From assembly GCF_009932555.1 (NCBI RefSeq), contig NZ_BLJO01000012.1, forward strand, positions 1 to 64,000: a stretch of 64,000 nucleotides of DNA. The letters run 5' to 3'. Origin of the DNA: Steroidobacter agaridevorans. GTDB taxonomy: Bacteria > Pseudomonadota > Gammaproteobacteria > Steroidobacterales > Steroidobacteraceae. Numbering within the stretch: position 1 is the stretch's first letter; every line of letters starts with the position of its first letter. Below are positions 52,253 through 61,897 of this stretch, piece after piece. Under the pieces are notes generated by a model, which saw only the letters and a program-made list of their open reading frames with translations, was not told the origin of the DNA and made no database searches. The position numbers and the translations under genes are program-made.

Positions 52253-52969
52253 ATGGACCTGGGCATCCTGGAGACCGGCGCGCCGCCGGCGGATCTGAAG
52301 AATCGGTTTGGCTCGTATGGCGATATGTTCCGGCAGATGTTGGGGCCGGACTACCGTTACGCCTATTACGACGTGCGCGGCGGTCACCTGCCCGAGCAGG
52401 CCGATCGCCACGATGCATATCTCATCACTGGCTCCGCTTCCGGTGTGTATGACGGCGATGCGTGGATCGAGCCGCTGAAGCAATTCATTCAGCAGTCGTC
52501 CGGTCGCACGCCCATGGTTGGTATTTGTTTCGGTCATCAAGTCATGGCGGAGGCGTACGGCGGGCGCGTGGCGAAATCGCCGAAAGGGTGGGGCGTGGGG
52601 CTGCACAGCTATGAGATCAAACGGCGCGCTGACTGGATGAATTCGGATGCCGGGTTGCAGCTGAGCATTCCGGTGTCGCATCAGGATCAGATCATCGAGC
52701 TGCCGGTGGATGCGAAGGTGCTCGCGGCTAGCGAATTCACGCCTTATGCCGTGCTCGAGTATCCGGAGCGGCGGGCGATTTCGTTTCAGGGTCATCCGGA
52801 GTTCTCGCCGGAGTATGCGACGGCTTTGATCGATCTACGGCGAGGGACGCGGTATCAGCAGGAGTTTGCGGATGCGGCGGCTTCTTCTTTGCAGAAGCCG
52901 AACGATGCGCATCGTGTGGCCGGCTGGATCCGGAATTTTTTGGGAGCCCACCCGCCCACCCAGGGTTGA
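52253..52969 (+). CDS. Class I glutamine amidotransferase domain protein
   Basis: A 238-residue protein from MDLGILETGAPP, the usual start of this group; ATGs at 52223 and 52199 would add 10 or 18 residues. The nucleophile Cys is in TPMVGICFGHQVMAEAYGG and the His/Glu partners in ISFQGHPEFSPEY. Stand-alone members of this GMP-synthase-like family hydrolyse glutamine or gamma-glutamyl compounds; the partner or substrate is unknown. It is divergent from the FadR-type regulator and carries its operators, an unexpected member of a mannonate regulon. Confidence 0.85.
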   Translation: MDLGILETGAPPADLKNRFGSYGDMFRQMLGPDYRYAYYDVRGGHLPEQADRHDAYLITGSASGVYDGDAWIEPLKQFIQQSSGRTPMVGICFGHQVMAEAYGGRVAKSPKGWGVGLHSYEIKRRADWMNSDAGLQLSIPVSHQDQIIELPVDAKVLAASEFTPYAVLEYPERRAISFQGHPEFSPEYATALIDLRRGTRYQQEFADAAASSLQKPNDAHRVAGWIRNFLGAHPPTQG

Positions 52970-52970
52970 C

Positions 52971-53050
52971 AGGGCTAACGCCCTTCGTGCCCGGCCTTCG
53001 CCGGAAGATCGCCCGTTCCGAGCCGAAGGGCTAGCGCCCTTTGCGGCCGG
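52971..53050. repeat. Two similar palindromic units between convergent genes
   Basis: AGGGCTAACGCCCTTCG and AAGGGCTAGCGCCCTTTG are near copies about 55 bases apart, each an inverted repeat, with CCGGCCTTCGCCGG between them. The second includes the stop codon of the minus-strand kinase. They probably act as a bidirectional transcription end or REP-like element. Confidence 0.45.
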
Positions 53051-54407
53051 GGTGCGCTGGGCGTTCTGGCGCGGGCCAGGCGACTGTGACTTGCAGTCCA
53101 CCTAGGTCCGAACGCAGCAGCGTGATGGCGCCGCGTGTGGCGTCCACCAGATCGTTCGCAATGGCGAGGCCGAGGCCGTGGCCGGAGCCGGCCTCGTCGA
53201 GTCGTCCGCCGCGCATCAGTGCTTCGGCGATCTTTTCCGATTCGATGCCGGGGCCATCGTCCTCCACCGATAACAATCCGCCTTCGACGGCTTGTCCGGT
53301 AATCCGAACGCGTCGGCGTGCATAACGCGCTGCGTTCTCGATCAGCGCGCCTGCGATCTCGAGCAGATCTTCGCCGGCGACGGGCAAGTGCAGGTCTTCG
53401 GGAATATTGACCTCGAACACCAGCCTCGCGCCGAACTCCGTCTTTTCCACGACACCGACCAGCGATTCGATCAGCGGCAGCGCGATCGTGGTATCGCCGC
53501 TGGGAGCCGCGCGAATGGCTGCGGCGCGACTGCGAGCCAGCTCGCCTTCGATTGCAGACGTCGCTGCGGCGATGGCTTGATCCAAGCCGTCAGCTGCTTC
53601 AGTCGCGCCAGCCTCGCGAGCACGACGACTCTGCGCCGACAAAGCCGCGAGCGGTGTTTTCAAGCCATGGGCGAGATCGGCGGCGCGACGGCGTGCACGA
53701 CTCAAATCTTTCTCGCGCGCGTCCGCTAGCTCGTTGATCGCCAGGGTGAGCGGCTCGATCTCGGTGACGTGCGCCGCGACGATGCGCTCGCGAGGGTTGC
53801 GCTTCAATGTTTCTACTTCGTTACGCACGTGACGCAGCGGTCGCAGGCCCAGCTCGACTTGCACCCACGCGGCGGCGGACAAGATGAACCAGAGAATCGC
53901 AAGGAACAACGCCAGCTCCTCGCCGAATTCCTCGCTCGCTTCGTGCAGCGATCGTTGCTCGTGCGCCAATTGAATCAGGACATCGGCGCCCGCCCGCTCG
54001 GGGCGAATGAAGCGTTCGACCAGCAGCACCTGCTGATTGAACGGCCCATCGAGGGTGCGGCTCTTCCACTCCAATGAATTGACGTTCCTGGGATCGGGCA
54101 GATGCTGATCCCACAGGGATCGCGAATTCAACGCGCCTTGCGGCGTCGAGACCTGCCAATACAGGCCGCTGGCGGGCTCGAAGAAACGGGCGTCGCCCGG
54201 CTCGTGCTCCAGTGCGGGTGTGCCGTCAGTCGCGACGGAGAGTGCCGCGGCGAGTTGCAGGCCGTCGCGGATCAGGTCGGCTTGGACGCGGCGCTCCACA
54301 TGACGCTCGAACAGCAGCGTCATGGCCACCCAGGCCGCCGCCAGGGCGAGGAAGATTGCGATCGCGGCGCCCAGCAACAGCCGAACGCGCAAGGATCGCG
54401 GCATCAC
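53031..54407 (-). CDS. Sensor histidine kinase, PhoQ/QseC-like
   Basis: A 458-residue inner-membrane kinase with two helices (about 7-30 and 165-185) enclosing a periplasmic sensor domain of about 130 residues (EPASGLYWQVSTPQGAL). H box: DLAHGLKTPLAAL (His about 248). ATPase motifs: IENAARYARRRVRI, SVEDDGPGIESE and GHGLGLAIANDLVD. It follows the response regulator with an ATGA overlap. The neighbouring PepSY proteins are probable targets. Its signal may be a cation or membrane stress, as in related systems. Confidence 0.93.
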   Translation of the reverse strand: MMPRSLRVRLLLGAAIAIFLALAAAWVAMTLLFERHVERRVQADLIRDGLQLAAALSVATDGTPALEHEPGDARFFEPASGLYWQVSTPQGALNSRSLWDQHLPDPRNVNSLEWKSRTLDGPFNQQVLLVERFIRPERAGADVLIQLAHEQRSLHEASEEFGEELALFLAILWFILSAAAWVQVELGLRPLRHVRNEVETLKRNPRERIVAAHVTEIEPLTLAINELADAREKDLSRARRRAADLAHGLKTPLAALSAQSRRAREAGATEAADGLDQAIAAATSAIEGELARSRAAAIRAAPSGDTTIALPLIESLVGVVEKTEFGARLVFEVNIPEDLHLPVAGEDLLEIAGALIENAARYARRRVRITGQAVEGGLLSVEDDGPGIESEKIAEALMRGGRLDEAGSGHGLGLAIANDLVDATRGAITLLRSDLGGLQVTVAWPAPERPAHPGRKGR

Positions 54408-55069
54408 CCACCGTCACCCGCGAGCAAATATCCAAAGCCGCGGCGGGTCTCGATCACCTGCGGGCCGATCTTGCGTCGCAGCCGCACGACCAGCGCTTCG
54501 ATGGCGTTGGAATCGCCGGGCTCGTCGGCGCCATACAAATGTTCCGCAAGCTCGCCGGCCGAAACGGCGCGGCCGCTTTGATGAGCGAGATAGTCGAGGA
54601 AACGAAATTCCAATTGTGACAGTCGTAGCGGGCGGCCGCCGAAAGTGGCCGACATGCGATGCGTGTCGAGCACGAGCTCGCCGACTTCGATGGTCGAAGA
54701 AGCCCGGCCGGCGGCGCGCCGGACCAGTCCGCGGATGCGTGCGATCAGCTCGCCCATCTCAAAAGGTTTGCCGAGATAATCGTCGGCGCCGGCTTCGATG
54801 CCCGCGACTTTTTCGGTCCAGTCGTTGCGGGCCGAGAGAATCAACACAGGAAACGTTCGCTGCGCACTGCGCCAGCGCTTCAGCACCGACAGGCCGTCGA
54901 TGCGAGGCAAGCCGAGATCCAGCACCGCGACGTCGTAATCCTCGACGCTGCCTTTGTACCAGGCGTCTTCGCCTTCGCTGGCGATGTCCACGACGAAGCC
55001 GGCGCTCGACAAGGCTTGCGCCACGTCCTGCGCGACCGCTGCTTCGTCTTCGATCACCAGGGCTCGCAA
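54404..55069 (-). CDS. OmpR/PhoP-family response regulator
   Basis: A 221-residue regulator. Receiver (1-118) with phospho-Asp51 in VAVLDLGLPRIDGL and Lys in LGKPFEMGEL; winged-helix DNA-binding domain (about 125-218), with RLSQLEFRFLDYLAHQSGRAVS and IEALVVRLRRKIG. One base separates its start from the stop of a PepSY gene and it overlaps the kinase by ATGA. Tandem TGACG repeats in the spacer between the two divergent PepSY genes are its likely binding sites. Confidence 0.94.
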   Translation of the reverse strand: MRALVIEDEAAVAQDVAQALSSAGFVVDIASEGEDAWYKGSVEDYDVAVLDLGLPRIDGLSVLKRWRSAQRTFPVLILSARNDWTEKVAGIEAGADDYLGKPFEMGELIARIRGLVRRAAGRASSTIEVGELVLDTHRMSATFGGRPLRLSQLEFRFLDYLAHQSGRAVSAGELAEHLYGADEPGDSNAIEALVVRLRRKIGPQVIETRRGFGYLLAGDGG

Positions 55070-55070
55070 A

Positions 55071-55394
55071 TCAATCGTCCTCGATCTTGATCACGTTGCC
55101 GGTGCGGGCGTCTATTTTCACTTCGCGCACGCGGCCGTTGCCAGTGAGTATTTTTATTTCGTAGATCAGCCCGATCTTCTCTTCTTCCAGCTCCACCTCG
55201 ATCACGTCGCCGGGCACCTGCTGGTTGGCGATGGCCAGGATCTTGACCAGCGGCAGCACTTCGCCGCGCTGTAGGGCTTCGCGCACCACGGTGTGCTCTT
55301 TCTTCCGGTCTTTTTTGTCGGCCAGTCCGGTGGATACGCCCAGCGACAGCGTGCTGAGCAGCAGGATAAGGGCCACTGCAAGTCTGGATTTCAT
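55071..55394 (-). CDS. Periplasmic PepSY-domain protein, first gene of the two-component operon
   Basis: A 107-residue protein starting at MKSRLAVALILLL, with a signal peptide (about 1-24). The mature part HTVVREALQRGEVLPLVKIL...VPGDVIEVELEEEKIGLIYEIKILTGNGRVREVKIDARTGNVIKIED is a single PepSY domain. Such small periplasmic proteins often accompany PhoQ-like kinases and may bind or inhibit the sensor. It lies one base before the response regulator start and is divergent from a second PepSY gene. Confidence 0.9.
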   Translation of the reverse strand: MKSRLAVALILLLSTLSLGVSTGLADKKDRKKEHTVVREALQRGEVLPLVKILAIANQQVPGDVIEVELEEEKIGLIYEIKILTGNGRVREVKIDARTGNVIKIEDD

Positions 55395-55417
55395 GGCGTT
55401 ACTGTGACTGCCAGGCG

Positions 55418-55456
55418 CTGACGCCAAGCTGACGAGGGGTGACGGCCTGCCGTCAG
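55418..55456. promoter_or_regulatory. Tandem TGACG repeats and palindrome between two PepSY genes
   Basis: GCTGACG (55418-55424), GCTGACG (55429-55435) and GGTGACG (55439-55445) are direct repeats 10-11 bases apart, one per helical turn, as in OmpR-family boxes. The last continues as TGACGGC-CT-GCCGTCA (55441-55456), a perfect dyad. The site lies 24 bases from one PepSY ATG and about 97 from the other, so one box may control both. Confidence 0.55.
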
Positions 55457-55552
55457 CATGCCCTGCGTAGATTGGGTCGCCATGGCAGCCCGATGCTTTG
55501 CTTGGTGAAGCGGGCCGCTGATTTGCAGGCAGTTTTACACAGGAGAAGACTC

Positions 55553-55876
55553 ATGACTATTGGCACGAGCGGCGTGCGCGCCGTGATGCTGGCGACGGTG
55601 GTGACGATGACGGGCGCGGCAGGCGCATCGGCCTGGGCGCAGAACCCGCCCGAGTCTGTCGTCCAGGTACCCGCGAATGCGCTGAGCGTGGGCGAAATCG
55701 AGAGCCGTCTCACCGCGCAGGGCATCAAGGTCAAGGAGATCAAGGTGCGCGATCTGCTCGCCGAGGTCGAGGGCTATGACGCGCAGGGCCGCGAGATCGA
55801 GTTGATGATCGATCGCCGCAATGGCGAGACGCTGTCACACGAGTATGACGACGACGATCGCAAGAAGCGCAAGTAA
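55553..55876 (+). CDS. Secreted PepSY-domain protein
   Basis: A 107-residue protein. The ATG at 55553 follows AGGAGAAGACTC, a strong ribosome site. Signal peptide about 1-31 (ending SAWAQ). The PepSY-like domain is VGEIESRLTAQGIKVKEIKVRDLLAEVEGYDAQGREIELMIDRRNGETL, ending in an acidic then basic tail (DDDDRKKRK) suited to metal or membrane contact. Divergent from the PepSY-RR-HK operon and probably under the same regulator. A strong terminator follows. Confidence 0.88.
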   Translation: MTIGTSGVRAVMLATVVTMTGAAGASAWAQNPPESVVQVPANALSVGEIESRLTAQGIKVKEIKVRDLLAEVEGYDAQGREIELMIDRRNGETLSHEYDDDDRKKRK

Positions 55877-55885
55877 CGGCGTGAC

Positions 55886-55915
55886 AACGGTCGCTCCCGA
55901 ACGGGAGCGACCGTT
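55886..55915. terminator. Strong hairpin between PepSY gene and malic enzyme gene
   Basis: A perfect 14-bp stem, AACGGTCGCTCCCG with its complement, and a 2-base AA loop, lies between two convergent stops. It probably ends transcription from both sides; a short T-containing stretch (TTACTGTTT) follows on the plus strand. Confidence 0.65.
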
Positions 55916-55924
55916 ACTGTTTGC

Positions 55925-58264
<2,340 letters not shown>

Positions 58265-58431
58265 TCACCGGGACTCTTTGACGACCCTAAAGAACAATTC
58301 ATGCAGATTTGGGGGCGTCACTGTATGCGATTCACGCGTCTCCTGCATACAAGTTGCGAAAGGGTACTGGAGCCGGCCGCCGCGACGGCCTATCCTATGC
58401 AACGCCTACCGCTCGGTAGGTGAATCAGGTT

Positions 58432-58947
58432 ATGAGTAATCACACGGACATGACCCACTCCTGTGACTTTGTCGCGCCCATCCGCCGCTCGAAAGAGGTC
58501 AAGGCGGTTTGCGCGGCCTTGCGTGCCTTGGTCGAGCGCGGCGAGCTGCGAAGCTTTCAAGAAGGCAAGCTGCGCGTCGGCCGCATGCCTGTCGATATCG
58601 AATGGCCGGACGGACGAATCAGCCGGCTGCGCATTGACATCGAAGCCGCGACGCTGACGTTCGCTGCCTTGCTGGAAGCGGGCGCCGGCTCGGCGTTGTA
58701 TCGGGAATTGAAGACGCTGGCGCGCGCCGCGCAGACGCCGGGCCGGGACGCGGCCCGCATCGATCCGGCAAGAGCAATGTTGCGCGTCACAGAACAGGGC
58801 GGCGCAGTGTCGTGGTCGATCGTCGTCACTCGCGGCGAGTACGAATACTGCACGCGACGCTTGATCGAGCTGGCGCGCGAGGCGCTGGCGCTCGCGATCG
58901 AAGCGCCGCCGCTTGCCCAAAACTATCAGCCGGCGGTCGCGAACTAG
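58432..58947 (+). CDS. Hypothetical cytoplasmic protein
   Basis: A 171-residue protein with no recognised family. ATG 58432 is chosen since AGGTGA lies eight bases before it; a GTG 12 bases upstream is possible. No signal peptide or membrane helix. It alternates charged helices (KEVKAVCAALRALVERGELR) and short strands (RMPVDIEWPDGRISRLRIDIE), with an Ala/Glu-rich helical end. Divergent from malic enzyme with a 167-base spacer and upstream of the two-component pair. Confidence 0.6.
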   Translation: MSNHTDMTHSCDFVAPIRRSKEVKAVCAALRALVERGELRSFQEGKLRVGRMPVDIEWPDGRISRLRIDIEAATLTFAALLEAGAGSALYRELKTLARAAQTPGRDAARIDPARAMLRVTEQGGAVSWSIVVTRGEYEYCTRRLIELAREALALAIEAPPLAQNYQPAVAN

Positions 58948-59077
58948 TTCGCCGACGAATGCCGGCAGGTGTTGGGACCGGCGCGGCTGTCATTAAGTTT
59001 CAAAGCAGGTTGACTCGGCGACGGTGAGCGGGCTAGATGCCGCGTTCTCAACGCAGCCAAGATTCCTGAAACGTCGC

Positions 59078-59788
59078 ATGACTGCCCCAGCTGTCCTCGT
59101 CGTCGAGGATGATCCGGGTCTTCGAGTGCTGATTGCCCGCGCGCTCCAGCAGAACGGTTTCGCCGTTTATCAGGCCCGTTCCGGGCCGGAGATGTGGAAT
59201 TCGCTCGAGCAGCGCCCGGTCGATCTGATTCTTCTCGACATCATGCTCCCCGGCCACAGCGGCATCGACTTATGTCGCGAGCTGCGCGCGCGCAGCGATA
59301 CGCCGATCATTTTCGTCAGCGCCAAGGGCGATGAAACGGATCGCGTCATCGGGCTGGAGCTCGGGGCGGATGACTACATTCCCAAACCGTTCGGCACGCG
59401 CGAGCTGCTGGCGCGAATACGCGCGGTGCTGCGTCGTCGCCCCAGCAACAGCGATCCGAATCAGGCGCGCGAGGAAAAAGTACGGTTCGCGGGCTGGATG
59501 GTCGATCTGCGCCGTCGGTCGGTGTTGTCGCCGAGCGGTGCGAGTATTGACCTCACGGGCGCCGAATTCGACCTGCTCACCGCCTTCATCGGCAGTCCGC
59601 AGCGCATTCTCGGACGCGATCGGTTGATCGAACTGTCGCGCGTGCGCTTGGGCGATGCCTCCGACCGCAGCATCGACGTGCTCGTCAGTCGCCTGCGACG
59701 CAAGCTCTCGAACGCGGGGCAGCCGGCGCCGATCAGCACCGTGCGTGGCGTCGGATACATGCTGACCGCTGACGTGACTCACGATTGA
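59078..59788 (+). CDS. OmpR-family response regulator
   Basis: A 236-residue regulator from MTAPAVLVVEDD; a GTG at 59024 would add 18 unlikely residues. Receiver with phospho-Asp54 (LILLDIMLPGHSG) and Lys in IPKPFGTREL; C-terminal winged helix (SIDLTGAEFDLLTAFIGSPQRILGRDRL, RSIDVLVSRLRRKL, STVRGVGYML). The kinase starts one base after its stop. The pair lies upstream of carbonic anhydrase and SulP genes and may regulate them, but the evidence is only position. Confidence 0.93.
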   Translation: MTAPAVLVVEDDPGLRVLIARALQQNGFAVYQARSGPEMWNSLEQRPVDLILLDIMLPGHSGIDLCRELRARSDTPIIFVSAKGDETDRVIGLELGADDYIPKPFGTRELLARIRAVLRRRPSNSDPNQAREEKVRFAGWMVDLRRRSVLSPSGASIDLTGAEFDLLTAFIGSPQRILGRDRLIELSRVRLGDASDRSIDVLVSRLRRKLSNAGQPAPISTVRGVGYMLTADVTHD

Positions 59789-59789
59789 G

Positions 59790-61136
59790 ATGCGCATCAC
59801 GCTCGTCCCTCGGGGTGCTCTAGCCAGTGTGCTCGCCGTGGTCACGATCACGGCCATCGTCGGCTTGACCGCGAATACGTTGCTGTACGAGGGCGCGAGC
59901 CGCTTCAGCCTTCGCGAAGAAGAGGCGCGCCGCACCTCGGAGCACATCGTCGTCGTCGCTCGCATGCTCGAGCGCGAAGAGCCCGAGCGTCGTTCCAAAA
60001 TCGTCGACTTCAGCTCCACCGAACATTTCAAGCTCGGCTGGTTTCGCCAGCCGATCGATCCGGGTGAGCGCTCCGACGCGCTGGTGCAGATGCATCGGCA
60101 GATGGTGTTGTGGGAGCCGAGCCTGCGCGGCAAGGACCTGCGTCTGCACCTGGGCTCGGCGGGAAATGCAACGGTGGTCATCGGCTCGCTGCAACTCTCG
60201 GATGGCTCGTGGCTGCATTTCCGCGCGCAGGACCTGGTCGGCGAGTGGCCGCTCAAGTTGCAGCGGGTCTTCATTGCCAGTCTGCCGATGGTCGCGCTGG
60301 TGGTGATCGCGCTCGTGACATTGCGCGTCATCCTGCGGCCGCTGGGCTTGCTTGCCGATGCGGTCACCCGCGTGGGATACGGCAATTCGACGGTGCTGGA
60401 AGAGCAGGGCCCGGCCGAGTTCCGGCGTTTGATCCGCGCATACAACGATATGCAGGGTCGCATTGTGACGATGATCAAAGATCGGACTGAAGCGCTCGCT
60501 GCGGTAGGCCACGATCTGCGGACGCCGTTGGCGCGGCTGCGGCTGAGCGTCGACGGTGTAAACGAGGTGCAGACGCGCGATGCGCTGATCCATGACCTCG
60601 ACGAGATGGAGCTGATGCTCGACTCGCTGCTCACGTATTTCCGCGGCGACGATCATGCCGAGAAGCCGTGTCTCGTCGATCTGGCCGTGCTGCTCGCGAC
60701 CGTGGTCGATGATCTGCAGGATCGCGGCTACGACATAACCTATTTCGGACCCGAGCATTGCGATGCGAGGTTCCGGCCCGTCGAGTTCAAGCGCGCCTTG
60801 AGCAATCTCACCAACAATGCGGTTCAATACGGCAATCGCGCGTGGGTGTACTTGTCCGTGGATCACGACGCCCTCCGCATTCGCGTCGAGGACGACGGGC
60901 CCGGCATTCCCGAAGCGGACATGCAGCGCGTTCTGGAGCCCTTTCAACGCCTCGATCCCGCTCGTCAACGCAATACGTCCGGGGTCGGTCTGGGCATTCC
61001 CATTGCCGTACGCGCCGTCGCCGCCGCCGGCGGCAAGCTGATTTTGAGCAATCGTCGCGAAGGCGGACTGTGCGCCGAAGTGGTGCTGCCGCGCGAGGAT
61101 CACGGGCAGCAACACTTTGTAACGAACCGGCCGTAG
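59790..61136 (+). CDS. Sensor histidine kinase, EnvZ-like
   Basis: A 448-residue kinase with two helices (about 9-31 and 168-190) and a periplasmic domain of about 135 residues. A HAMP-like linker (ILRPLGLLADAVTRVGYGN) precedes His about 241 in AVGHDLRTPLARLRLS, the EnvZ-type H box. ATPase motifs: NLTNNAVQYGNRAWV, VEDDGPGIPEADM and GVGLGIPIAVRAVAAAGG. Cotranscribed with the regulator one base upstream. Signal unknown. Confidence 0.93.
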   Translation: MRITLVPRGALASVLAVVTITAIVGLTANTLLYEGASRFSLREEEARRTSEHIVVVARMLEREEPERRSKIVDFSSTEHFKLGWFRQPIDPGERSDALVQMHRQMVLWEPSLRGKDLRLHLGSAGNATVVIGSLQLSDGSWLHFRAQDLVGEWPLKLQRVFIASLPMVALVVIALVTLRVILRPLGLLADAVTRVGYGNSTVLEEQGPAEFRRLIRAYNDMQGRIVTMIKDRTEALAAVGHDLRTPLARLRLSVDGVNEVQTRDALIHDLDEMELMLDSLLTYFRGDDHAEKPCLVDLAVLLATVVDDLQDRGYDITYFGPEHCDARFRPVEFKRALSNLTNNAVQYGNRAWVYLSVDHDALRIRVEDDGPGIPEADMQRVLEPFQRLDPARQRNTSGVGLGIPIAVRAVAAAGGKLILSNRREGGLCAEVVLPREDHGQQHFVTNRP

Positions 61137-61164
61137 ACCAGCAAAACGACCCCGGCACTCTCAT

Positions 61165-61190
61165 ACCTCGACAGATTCTCAGTTCGAGGT
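61165..61190 (+). promoter_or_regulatory. Hairpin that includes the carbonic anhydrase ribosome site
   Basis: ACCTCGA (61165-61171) pairs with TCGAGGT (61184-61190) across a 12-base loop. The 3' arm contains the GAGG Shine-Dalgarno, five bases before the ATG at 61195, so folding would hide it. It could act as a translational switch, though only 7 bp long. Confidence 0.35.
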
Positions 61191-61194
61191 TGAG

Positions 61195-61887
61195 ATGAAC
61201 GAAGTCATCGGTCGTGTGTTCAAGTTCGAAAAGCATGTGTTCGCACGTCATGCGGACCTGTACAACCGATTGGCGACCAAGGGCCAAAGTCCCAAGGCGC
61301 TGATGATTTCCTGCGCGGACTCGCGCATCGTCCCCGAGCTCATCCTGCAAGCCGAGCCCGGTGACCTGTTTGTCACGCGCAATGCGGGCAACATCGTGCC
61401 GCCGTTCGCGCAAATGAATGGCGGCGTTTCATCGGCGGTCGAATACGCGGTGCTGGCGCTCGGCGTGACCGACATCATCGTGTGCGGCCACTCCGGATGC
61501 GGCGCGATGGAAGGGCTGCTCAAACCCGGCGCGCTCGATGAGATGCCCAACGTCGCCGCATGGCTGCGTCACTCGCACGCTGCAATAGGCGTCGTGCGCA
61601 AGTGCTATCCGGATCTCGAAGGTCGCGATCGATTGCGCGCGCTGACGCTGGAAAACATCGTTTGTCAGCTGGCGCATTTGCGCACTCATCCTTCCGTCGC
61701 TGCTGGCATTGCGCGAGGAGCCATCGCTCTGCACGGCTGGTATGTCGACATTCACTCCGGCGCCATTTCCGCACTGGATGAGAAGAGCGGCGAGTTCACG
61801 GCCGTGCGTGACGATACGCCGTTGCCCGTCGCGCTTCCGCATGCGCCGCGTCTGGCCGCTCACCAGGCATTGAGCCGCATCGCCTGA
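61195..61887 (+). CDS. Beta-class carbonic anhydrase
   Basis: A 230-residue enzyme interconverting CO2 and bicarbonate. The zinc site is visible: Cys40 and Asp42-x-Arg44 (ALMISCADSRIVPE), His99 and Cys102 (IIVCGHSGCGAME). GDLFVTRNAGNIVPPF is the usual second motif. It is 10 bases upstream of a SulP transporter, an arrangement known for bicarbonate uptake and pH control. The Shine-Dalgarno is within a small hairpin. Confidence 0.96.
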   Translation: MNEVIGRVFKFEKHVFARHADLYNRLATKGQSPKALMISCADSRIVPELILQAEPGDLFVTRNAGNIVPPFAQMNGGVSSAVEYAVLALGVTDIIVCGHSGCGAMEGLLKPGALDEMPNVAAWLRHSHAAIGVVRKCYPDLEGRDRLRALTLENIVCQLAHLRTHPSVAAGIARGAIALHGWYVDIHSGAISALDEKSGEFTAVRDDTPLPVALPHAPRLAAHQALSRIA

Positions 61888-61897
61888 GGCTGACCCC

